Shown here: one piece after another, positions 1 to 8,800 of the stretch | Layout of the letters: every line of letters begins with the position of its first letter | Numbering within the stretch: position 1 is the stretch's first letter | NCBI GenBank assembly: GCA_001584585.1 | Contig: LSYV01000343.1 | Location: forward strand, 1-16,400 | Direction: 5' to 3' | DNA length: 16,400 nt | Source of the DNA: Gonium pectorale | Taxonomy: Eukaryota > Chlorophyta > Chlorophyceae > Chlamydomonadales > Volvocaceae | Notes under the pieces: model-generated | Told to the model about the DNA's origin: nothing | The model's input: the letters and a program-made list of their open reading frames with translations, nothing else | Database searches by the model: none | Made by a program: the position numbers and the translations under genes

Positions 1-2276
1 GGGCTTCTGCTGGGCCCGGCCCTGTCGCGGCAGCGGCAGGGGGCCGATGGCGCCGCACCGCCAGGGCCGCTGCTGCCGTCCGAGTACTGGGAAGCGGTGG
101 TGCGGGTGCTGCGCATGGACGCGGCGCCGGCGAACGTCCACGCCGCGCTGCTGACCACCCGGGGCACTGTCAGCCGGCGGACGCTCCACATGATGGAGAT
201 ACCGGACATGGGCTTGGCAGGTGGGGCGGGGAGGAGGGCCCGGCGGATGGAGCAGGGAGGAGGGCGTGGCATGCGTGGCAGGTAGGTGGGAGCGGCAGAG
301 GGGGTCCGGGGAGGACTGCAAAATCAGGAAGCAGCATCGCCTGCGGTGTCAGACCCCTCACCGCGCATGAGGGCTACTGGCAAAGGGTCATGTCTTACTC
401 ATTGGCGACCAGAGGCGACATTGTCCTTATATTTTCCTCAGCATCTTCCCAGAGTCCTTTGTTGTCTCTGGTGAATTGTGCATCTTCGTACACCCAGGCT
501 TTCAAGCCGCATTGCGTTTGCCGCCCCCCCCCCCACGCTGTCTGATGCGCCACGCGCTGACTCTCCCTCCGGCGCGTGTGCTGACATCCCACGCCCGCAG
601 ACTCCCTGCGGCCGGACGCCGCGCCGTCGGCCAGCGTTGCCGCCGCCTTCTCCTCCGGGCTGGTGGCCGGCCTGGAGCGCTGCGCCCGCTTCTTCAGCCG
701 CTCGCCAGACCCCGCCGACGTGGACATGGTGTGCGGCACGCTGCTGCCGGCCCTGGCCAGCCAGCCCAGCGCCTTCCAGCACCTGCTGGCCTTCGGGCCG
801 CGGGACCAGGTGGCGGCCCTTCTCACCACGCTGGCGAAGCTGCTGCACCGCTGCGTGGATGAGGCGGAGGCGGCGGCTGAGCGGGCGGCCCTGGCGGCGC
901 GGGCGGGGGCTGGGCAGGCCTTCGAGGCCAGGAGGCAGGCTGCGATCCAGCTCATGGGGCGCGGTGGCAGGCACGTGGACCGGATTGCTGACTATGTCCA
1001 GAGCGACATAGCACCTGACATGGCGCCCTGCCGCCGCATGATTATCCTGCTTTCAAATATGCATCCCATTTTCGGACTCCTGGGTGACCCGCGGGTCATT
1101 TCGCTGGCCTCCGAGGGCCCCGCCGCCGTGAAGCCGCAGCTGCGGCAGCTATTGTCCTTCATGGTGCAGCGCTGGCTGCCGCCGCTGCTGCGGGCATTGC
1201 TGCTGGCGCCGCGCCTGCCCGGCTTTGATGCGGCCCTGTACGGCATTGCGCTCGATTGCCTGAGTTTTGGAGCCATGGCGCTGTTTGCCGCCGCGGAGCC
1301 GCTGAACCTCGCGCTCCTGCGGGCATCCGGTATTGCCGGGGCCGGAAGCAGTGGTGGCACCGAGCGGTCGATAGTCGCTGAGGACATCGGGGCGGCCGCT
1401 GCCGCACTGGCGGAAGCGGTGTCGGCGGAGGCGGTGTCAGCGGCCGAGAGCTGGCGGCGGTGGCTGCGCCTCAGCGGCGGCAGCCCGGTTCCGGTGCTGG
1501 GCGTGCTGCTTGGCAACTTCCAGCGTCTGGAGTGGACCCACTGCGGCATTAAGGCGTTTCTCAACTGCCTGCTCGCCGCTGCGGTTGCGGAGCCGGAGGC
1601 GTTGCGGGCTGAGGTGCTGCTGGCGGCCGCGGCCCCTGGCGGAAGCAGAGCAGGCGACAGCGGCCCCAGCAGCCGGAGCCGGTTCACCGCCGGCAGCAGC
1701 GTGGAGGGAGGAGGCCGCGCGGGACGCGGCAGCAGCGGCCTGCCAGCAGCTGCAGCTGCCGCCGGATCGGAGCCGCGGGGATCCGCTGGCCTGGACCCGG
1801 AGGTCATCCGACGTATTCGAGGTGTACTCAGCGCCATGTGCGGCATAGACTTTGTGAAAAGTGACCTCCAGCTGGTGGCTCAAGTGGCGCGCGTGACGAG
1901 GCTGCTCCTCTGCCTGTGCGGTGGAGATGCATATCGCGAGGTCGACGCGTTAGCGAGCGTGGGACTGACCCACCCCGCGTCCCAGGCCCTCCTCCACTGG
2001 GCGGCTGCGCTGCTGCCCCCGGACCAGGCCGCCGCCGGGCTGCCCCCGGCCTGCTCCAACCCGCGCTGCACCAACCTGGCGGGGGACAGCGAGGCGGACC
2101 TGGCGGCAGGCCCGGGCGCGGGGCTGCGGCGGTGCGGGGGCTGCCGGGTGGAGCGGTACTGCTCCGTCGAGTGCCAGCGGGTGCACTGGCGCGCGGGGCA
2201 CGGCGCCGAGTGCGGAGGCGGGGCGGGCGCGGGCCGTGGAGTTGGAGGCGGCGCCAGCGCCGGTGCCGGCAGCTGA
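1..2276 (+). CDS. MYND-type zinc-finger protein, 3' part of gene (5' end outside the window)
   Basis: Two exons are visible: 1-220 (frame 1) and 601-2276, split by a 380-bp intron (donor GTGGGG at 221, acceptor CCCGCAG ending at 600; the intron contains an 11-C run at 524-534). One leftover G joins AC to make Asp, so the frame is kept; the stop is TGA at 2274-2276. About 631 residues are visible. The body is helical and Leu/Ala-rich, suggesting armadillo-like or other alpha-solenoid packing, with a Gly/Ser/Ala-rich stretch around 1600-1790. The C-terminus carries a MYND finger followed by a short Gly/Ala tail. MYND fingers bind short proline-rich peptides and mediate protein-protein contacts. 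Volvocine genomes hold many proteins of this shape (long Ala/Leu body, C-terminal MYND) and most have no assigned function. No SET domain was seen in the visible part, so a SMYD methyltransferase is not supported. The start is unknown and the target is not predictable. Confidence 0.85.
2052..2213 (+). other. MYND zinc-finger domain
   Basis: In frame with the upstream gene, the sequence reads Cys-x4-Cys (CSNPRC), then about 20 residues, CGGC, YCSVEC and a closing HGAEC. This matches the MYND ligand order of four Cys pairs with a terminal His-x3-Cys. The first pair is spaced x4 instead of the usual x2, and the loop to the second pair carries an acidic/Ala/Gly insertion. From memory, the NPxCxNL form of the first knuckle is common in green-algal MYND proteins. 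All expected zinc ligands are present. Confidence 0.9.
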
Positions 2277-2367
2277 GGCGCCTTGGGCTTTGCTCACAGG
2301 GCGCTGCACGCTTTCTGCCGACAGTTCAATGTGGACAGGGCCGTGTGTGCCGATGACATGTACCCTA

Positions 2368-3543
2368 CTATCCTATTAGTTCGGTACCAGCGTGCAGGAA
2401 AATGCTACGGTACGCCGGGAGTGGGTCCCGCTGGGTGATTGCCCGAGGGTGCAGCAGAGGGGAGCACTGGGTGGGCTGCAGCACGTGATGAGTGCAATGT
2501 CTTGTTATGGGGCTGCGGGTGCTGGCGCGGCGGGGGCCTTCCGCTGACGCCGCCGCCGCAGGATCGTGGGCGGCTTGAGTGGCGGACGGCCACGCGGTAG
2601 TGCTGTCGGCAGAGAAGCTGTTGGTACGTACTTGAGGGATCTCTGGCCACGAGGGTCTGTTGTTTGCCGCTTGCTGTATACTCAGGAATAGTCTGGACCG
2701 CAGCTGGAGCGGTATGGCGCCTGTACGGTTTGCGCAAAAGCCGGACGTGGCACCTGCATTGCGCCCCGCTGCCCGGTGGCTCCGTACCCCGCACCTCAGC
2801 GGCTCAGTAGCGCAGTACTCGCTGCTAGGTTTGGGGTCAACGCTGCTAAGTTTGGGGTCAACGCTGTGTGCGGGCAAGTTTGCTTGGGCTGCCCATGTTG
2901 CTTGGTGCATGCTAGTTTGGACCTGGGAGGCGTGCGACGTGCGTTTTGCACTGGTCGGGGAGAGCGGCTGCCTGGCTGGAAGCTGTGTGGGTGACCTCCC
3001 TCCGAGGGCCCCTCCCGACACGCGCCTCATAGCGCCCGTAACGCGGCGGTCACTGCTGGGCTTACTACTTGTGTTGGACCGCATTCTCAAGTCGTTAGCG
3101 GGCTGAGGAACATGGATTTCGAAGAAGTGAGACGGCAACTGAAGATTGCTTGATTGCGTGACCTCGCACTCGCCACTTGGCAGTTGACACAAGCCAAGTA
3201 TACACACCACAGTGCACTTTGCAAGGTTACATACATAGAGCAAGTCCGGGCGATACCGGCCGATACCGACCGGCTTTGCACGCAGCCGCCCCTCACGCAG
3301 TGCTAGCTTGTCCGTGCGGGCAGCGACGCAAGCGGGCTTGGCAGCTCGAGCGCGGCTTGTCCTTCCCGTTGCCCTATGAGCGCGCAGGCAGAGACACGGT
3401 GGCACTCCGGATGTCTGGAAGGCTTCCAACCCTTCAGACGCACCAAGGTCCACCGCAGCGCTTGGCAAAATGCACTCGCACGACGCATACCGGTACACCT
3501 CCCCAGTCCGTCGGGACCTCCAGTCAGCTTGACTGCCTGGCAC
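2368..3543 (-). CDS. Unexplained 391-codon open frame, coding status doubtful
   Basis: An uninterrupted minus-strand frame with an ATG start runs through the gap between the two convergent genes. At the local composition (about 60% G+C by hand count), a run of 392 codons without a stop is hard to get by chance. That is the only argument for it. Against it: no domain is recognised, the composition is Ser/Ala/Arg/Thr-rich with no hydrophobic periodicity, third positions in the parts I checked are not clearly enriched for G/C, and part of it includes the 21-bp tandem repeat. It may be transcribed as 3' UTR of the transporter gene or be the remnant of an older gene. Confidence 0.15.
   Translation of the reverse strand: MPGSQADWRSRRTGEVYRYASCECILPSAAVDLGASEGLEAFQTSGVPPCLCLRAHRATGRTSRARAAKPACVAARTDKLALREGRLRAKPVGIGRYRPDLLYVCNLAKCTVVCILGLCQLPSGECEVTQSSNLQLPSHFFEIHVPQPANDLRMRSNTSSKPSSDRRVTGAMRRVSGGALGGRSPTQLPARQPLSPTSAKRTSHASQVQTSMHQATWAAQANLPAHSVDPKLSSVDPKPSSEYCATEPLRCGVRSHRAAGRNAGATSGFCANRTGAIPLQLRSRLFLSIQQAANNRPSWPEIPQVRTNSFSADSTTAWPSATQAAHDPAAAASAEGPRRASTRSPITRHCTHHVLQPTQCSPLLHPRAITQRDPLPAYRSIFLHAGTELIG
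2820..2861. repeat. 21-bp tandem duplication
   Basis: Two adjacent 21-bp units (2820-2840 and 2841-2861) begin CGCTGCTA and end TTTGGGGTCAA. They differ at one base (AGG versus AAG), and a third copy starts with CGCTG and then decays. It lies in the convergent intergenic gap. Confidence 0.85.
3227..3231 (-). promoter_or_regulatory. Candidate polyadenylation signal (TGTAA) of the transporter gene
   Basis: The first TGTAA on the minus strand after the TGA at 3834-3836 lies about 600 nt downstream. TGTAA is the usual poly(A) signal of Chlamydomonas and Volvox nuclear genes, and 3' UTRs of several hundred nucleotides are normal there. Cleavage would be expected roughly 10-20 nt further on, near 3205-3220. 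This is a single pentamer match. Confidence 0.4.
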
Positions 3544-3833
3544 AGCCAGGTCAGGCCAAGGCCGTCCCTCTAGACAGCTGTCGGCCTATTCCATTCGCGC
3601 AGCTCGCCAGTGCCGCTATCGCCCGCCCCGCATGCACCCCAGTTGGGCTGTGCGCGACGCGAGTGCTTGAGGGGGGATGGCGCCACATGCTGGGATTCCA
3701 CGGCCCAGATGCAGACCAAGCAGCGCACTTTCCTACCCCCGAACCCATCGAACTCAACTGCCTGCCTTGTTGATGTTATTGCCGTTTTGCTCAACGCAAC
3801 GAGCGAAACCAGCAGCGCCGGAGACGTGCGGAG

Positions 3834-5855
3834 TCATCCCAACCACAGGCGCTTCGGCGCACGGTGCCGCCCCGCCCACGGCTCCTGCGCCAGTACGGCA
3901 CGCGCCGTCGCGGTCACACGGTCCAGCACTTTGACCAGCGCGAACAGCGTCGCGTTGACCCGTACGGCATCGTCCGGGTGCGTTGCGTACGACAGGTGCT
4001 GTTCGTCCAGCGCCAGGACGCAGGAGTGGAACGCGTGGCGCATAATGCGGAGTCGGCGCCGGACCTGCAAGGTCCACACATCCAGAGACGGACAAGGCGT
4101 TACCTTGCTGTATCCGTTGCCGGCACTGTGTGATGCGGTATCCCTCATCGAACCCGGACTATCTTCCCATGCGAGGCCATCCCATCTCCCTGATGCCGCA
4201 TGCGAGTCCAGTGTGCGCCATTCCGCTGCTCTCCAGCCCACAAATCGGCGCCCCCTACGCAGCCCCAAGTCCTCACCCGCAAGCGCGCCCGGTTCAGGTC
4301 GCACACTGCCCGCTGGAGCTCCTCCCGCCGGGATGATGGCGGCGATGCCGTCCTGTCACCCTCCGCCGGCGACGCCACCAGGCCCGACGGCGACACGCCC
4401 GCCGCCGCCTCCAAATCATCGAGCTGGGGCGTGTGCGGCCGCGACCCGCTGCCCACCGCCGTCGCCGTCGAGCTGCGCCGCCGCCGCGCCGCCGCCCGTT
4501 CCGCAGCCGCCGTGTCGCCCCGGCCGTCGTCACCGCCACCGCCACCGTCACTGCCGGCGCCGCGCACGTTGCCGTTGCCATCAGTGCAGCTGACGGTGCG
4601 GCGTGAGGCGGCAGCGGGCTGTGGCGCCGACGGCGGCTGGTTGGGCTCACCCCGCAGTAGGTCCACCGTTTGGACGACCACCCGGTCCATCGCGTCAAAC
4701 ATGGCCTGCGGTACAGGCCGCGTAAAGCCCGAGTCCCGATACCCCCGAGCCCGAGGAGTCGAAGCTTCGGCCAGCTTTGGCTTCGCTCGTGCGGCAGGCG
4801 TTGGTGTACACGCAGCAGGCCGCATGCAGCACACGGCACACGCCTTCTCATGCGTCGGGAGCGCCGGGGGCGCCCTCGCCCAGACACACAGAAGCGTGCA
4901 AAACGCAGCACAGGGTGGACTTCTGGTCTTGACCACGCACCCCTCCGCCCCTCTCACCGTCATATCGGCGTGCAGGGGCAGCATGATGTGCTCGAAGGCC
5001 CAGCCGCCCAGTCGGCCGTGCACCAGCGGGGGCGTGTCCGCCACCACCAGCGCCAGCGCGCCAAGCCGGTCCGCCAACTGCAGGCTGCAGCGCAGGACGG
5101 CGGCCACGATCAGCACGAAGGGAGGGACCGGCAGCGGGGGAATTGAAAGTGCATTCGTCCCTCTGGTGTGCAGAACCGCGCGCGGGGTTGGGTGAGTGCC
5201 GCCACCCTATGCAACCTGTTGTGCGTCGCCGGGGCCCGGTGCGGTAGGAGCCCCACCCAGGGGTGCAGATCGCTGTGGGTCCCCCGGCCCGGCGGGTCAG
5301 GCTGTACCACGCCTTGCCCGCGTTCGGACACAGCCGCGGCACGTGCCGGGAACGATACAGTAAAACATCGCGTGAGCCAGGACACAATACGACACGCGCG
5401 CACGCCAAACACGTGCCTCTGGCGTTGCCATCAGACCCCTCGTCCACACGGCCGTATCCCGCATGAGGGACGACTGCACGGCCACCAGCGGTGCCCACAC
5501 CTGGTCCTGCGAGTGGGAGACAGGGAGAGGTGTGGAAAAGTAGAGCGTCAAAAGGCACTTGTTGCGGATCTGGGCTGTCCAAAATGTGAACCACGGGTCT
5601 CGGGCGTGGGCCGCTCAGCACTAGACGCGCCGTCGACTTGGGTGTCAATAGGAGTCGGTGGGGGAGGAGCAACTCACCTTGATTGACGGCCCAGATGGAC
5701 CTTGCCCTGCCTCCTTGTCCGCCTCCGTCTCCACTTCCGCCTCCGACGCGGAGGACTCCGCCTGGGCCTCGCCATCCCGGTTGGGCTTAGGCGTGAGGCC
5801 GAATTGAGACATTATAGTGAGCATGGCCATCCGTCCGTGTGCCGCCATGTGGGCC
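3834..5855 (-). other. C-terminal soluble tail of the transporter (exons 14-18, about residues 1211-1588)
   Basis: Exon 14 encodes a polar, acidic Glu/Ala/Ser segment. Exon 15 carries VWAPLVAVQSSLMRDTAVW, a pattern that follows the second membrane half in related algal and fungal proteins. Exon 16 is a Leu-rich helix pair (LQLADRLGALALVV) ending in a segment that starts VHGRLGGWAFEHIM. Exon 17 has an Arg/Asp/Gly-rich low-complexity stretch. Exon 18 ends in two helices (HAFHSCVLALDEQ; ATLFALVKVLDRVTATARAVLAQ). It is probably cytosolic and regulatory or structural. Confidence 0.6.
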
Positions 5856-8800
5856 CTGCGGGTGCCGATGACACACGTGCGGCATGATTTGATACCCCAA
5901 CACCGCGCTGCTTTAGGTCATGTAGTGTGGATTGATGACTGCGGCAGGGCGCTGGCTGTCGTTTTCAGGCTGCCGCCCTTGCAACGATGCTCTGTTTCCT
6001 ACCCAGGGCGGAGGGCACAGCAGCTCGCGGCGCCCCGTTGCGCCCTGCGTGCTCGCCCCGCACATACCTGCGCCCCTCCTCGAAGAAGCGGTCGTACAGC
6101 TGCCGTACGATGATGGCCGAGCTGTCGTACGCTCCCGCCATGACCTCCAGCGCCCAGTCTGAGGTGAACCTGCGGGGGGTAAGGAGCTAAGGACAGCGGC
6201 TGCTGGCGCTCCGTCGCTTGGCGTGGAGGTGCGGCATCCCAGCGCCCTCAACTGCTGCGAGCACTCGAGTGGTCTTACCTCTTTCTATGCAGGTTTCTCT
6301 TTTTTCTTATGTTCAGAGCTGTAACGTCCAGCTGCATGTGCCACTGTGATTCTCCTTGGGTACCCTTTTACCGAAATGTTCCCGCAGGTACATTCCTTTT
6401 GCGCGGTCGCATTTAACCACCACGACTCTACGGCAGCGCAAGCCCCCGCACGCCCTTCCCACCCTCACGCCCGCACCACTCGACCACCCACCAGGGCAGC
6501 ACCGCCTGCGACATGAGAACGGGCAGCGTGCAGCCCAGCGCCACCGTCAGCACCCGGATGCCGTACAGCTTCAGCACACCGCCGTACGTGTCCAGGGCAG
6601 CGGCGGCGGCGGCTGATCCGCGGGTGCAAAGCGTCATGGAGTTGAGCGTAACCAGGGTCAGCACGATGGCGACGCGCAGCTTGTGCCCCGCCACGAGCCC
6701 CACCTGCGGCGGATTGATCACGAAGCTAGTGTGTCCTGCTGTCTGGCCCGATTTGCACCGTGGGCATAATTGCGGCAAGCAGGTCAGGCGCAAGCAGGTC
6801 AGGGGCAAGCAGGTCAGCGGCAAGGGAAGCCTCCGAGCCGAGCAAATGCTGGTAGGCACAGCAGGGAGAGGAGCGGCTTTGGGAGAAGGGGCCATAATGA
6901 CCGAGCGGTCGAGGCAGTCGGGGCATTGGGTGTTGAGACTGTTGACCCCACAAGCGGTCCGGCCGGCTCGCACAGCGCCCACGTGCGGAGCCACATGTAT
7001 CGTGTCGAGAGGAGCCCCGGGTGCTCGGTCGGCTACCGGGCAAGGGGCAAGGAAAGCGGGCCAAAATGGTACGAACACGCTCACGGCGAGGGGCCATGGG
7101 CGGGCGCAGCTAGGAGCCGATGGGCACTCAGGACCAGCTCCCCTCCTCCGCGAGAGGCGCACGCGGCGGCGCACGACGGCGTTGATAAAGGTGCGGTTGA
7201 GGCGGGCGGGGCCGAGCCTTGGCGGCACTTGGCTGGGCAGGGCAGGGACCGACTAGGCCCTAGGGACCGACCTGGCCCTAGCACTAACAACTGCCTGCTG
7301 CACATTGAAGAAGGCCGCCCGCGCAAGGACCGCACGTTGACAGCAGCCCCCCCGGGGCGAGGGCCGTCTGACGCACCAGGAACGCAGCGGCGCACAGGAT
7401 GGGCAGCGCCGCGAAGGGGTTGCCCGCCAGTCCCCCGTGCAGCAGGACGGCCAGGCCCAGGGTGCCACCCGCGATGGTGCCGCCCAGACGCAGGACCGAC
7501 CGGCTCAGCGTGGACTCAACCTGCGGGCGGTCAACACAGCGCATGCAATGAACCCGCCCGTGCGTGTGTGGGTGTGGATGTGGGTGTGTGGGGAGGGGGG
7601 GTTAGAGGGTTGAGAGGCATTCTCATCAGTAGAGAAGCCCTGGGGCACATTCATCTCCCGACCGTCGAAACAATAGGCTGAGCGCTGAGGGTGGAAAGAA
7701 GGGGCCAGGGCTCCCGTGTGTGTGTGGACAGTGGGTTGGAAGGCGTTCTCAGTAGAGAAGCCCGGGGGAAGGGGGGCAGCGCTGCTGACTCGCCGACCCG
7801 AAGTTGCTGCTGTCATGTGGACTGGGAGAGGAGAATGCCGAGGGCCGCTGCCACACGCCGAGGTCCGTAAGTTGCAAGTTTAAGTATTCTTAAACTTGCA
7901 ACGGCGAGGTTATCGTGGAGGTTAATGGAGGCACGCACAGATAGAGGGGGCATTGCAACAGGCACACAGCGGTCACTGCGGCAGGGGCTGGCAAAGTATC
8001 GGAACAGCTCTTACGACAGCTTGCGACAGGCCGGAGGGAGCAAACCCGACGAAGTCCAGCCCCCCAACCATCAGCCCAAGCCCCCAGAGGCGCCACGCAC
8101 GCTTCGCCGAATCGCCGTTCGACGGCTCACCCGTTCGGTCATTGACACGCTGGTCGCGATGTAGCCGTATAGAGGAGGGTAGCGGCGCAGGATGGGCACG
8201 TCGTCGCGGGCGGTCAGGCCCACGACCAGCACCAGCACGGCGCTGACCGCCAGCCAATACTTGACGCCGAACTGAAAGGTGCGGCTCCGGAGCAGCCGCC
8301 GGCGACCCGCGGGTCCGCCGGCGAGGAGCAGGCGGCAGCTGGCTAGCGTGCTGCCGACGGCGTTGCGGACCATGTACCAGCCGAGCAGTATCTGCGACGA
8401 GCAGATGAAGGGGCAGGCTTGGAGAGTCGGAGCTTGAACAGCATTCACACACACACACGCACACAAAGTTACCGCGTGTGCGCAGGACGTCCTATCTAGC
8501 GCTTGGAACCACGTGACATTACTGGGGCTTGCGGGGTGCTTTGTCTTTCCGGAAAGGGACCCAAGGGCGCGCGATGCCACAGCTCAACCCTCACCCGGAG
8601 CACGCGAAGCGCCCACTCCCAGTCCCGGGTCATTCCGCGCGCTGCTGCCGCCGCTGCCTGGCAGAGGCCGAGTCCGGGGCAGCGGCCCCACGCGGAGGCG
8701 GATGCTGAGCTGGCCGGCGCCGGAGCGTGTCGCGCCACCTCCAACCGGCCAAGACTGGGCCCTTTGCCGCGCCCGCTTGGGGCGTTGTCCCCTATGCCGT

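Larger units (their letters stand above)
2277..3833. other. Gap between convergent genes, probably two 3' UTRs
   Basis: This stretch lies between the plus-strand MYND stop and the minus-strand transporter stop. Hand-counted lines give about 53-67% G+C, lower than the flanking coding sequence. It holds a 21-bp tandem duplication at 2820-2861 and a minus-strand TGTAA at 3227-3231. I found no TGTAA on the plus strand in this gap, so the MYND transcript end is not located. Overlapping convergent transcripts are possible. The only long open frame is the minus-strand one reported separately. Confidence 0.5.
6068..8391 (-). other. C-terminal FUSC-like membrane half (exons 10-13, about residues 972-1211)
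   Basis: This is the most conserved-looking part. Hydrophobic segments fall near residues 1014-1031, 1040-1053, 1066-1085, 1092-1110, 1114-1132 and 1150-1176. The protein reads continuously across three splice joins: TER to VEST (exons 10/11), CAAAFL to VGLVAGHKLR (11/12) and LPW to FTSDWALE (12/13). The pattern LYGYI-x-(S/T)-V-x-M-(T/S)-ER followed by a Gly-rich helix and NP-(F/Y)-A is, as I recall it, the signature of the FUSC_2-type domain. Continuity across the joins is independent support for the splice model. Confidence 0.75.

Noticed and set aside
992..1846. Minus-strand frame of 284 codons within the MYND gene
   Set aside because: It is the shadow of MYND exon 2; the plus frame has a recognisable domain and continuous helical sequence.
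3610..4593. Long plus-strand frame (327 codons) rich in Pro/Ala/Arg
   Set aside because: It lies antisense to exons 17-18 of the transporter; G/C-rich third positions leave antisense frames open. No domain is visible.
6775..6819. Regularly spaced AGGTCA hexamers resembling nuclear-receptor half sites
   Set aside because: Green algae lack nuclear receptors; the spacing is simply the 15-bp repeat unit.
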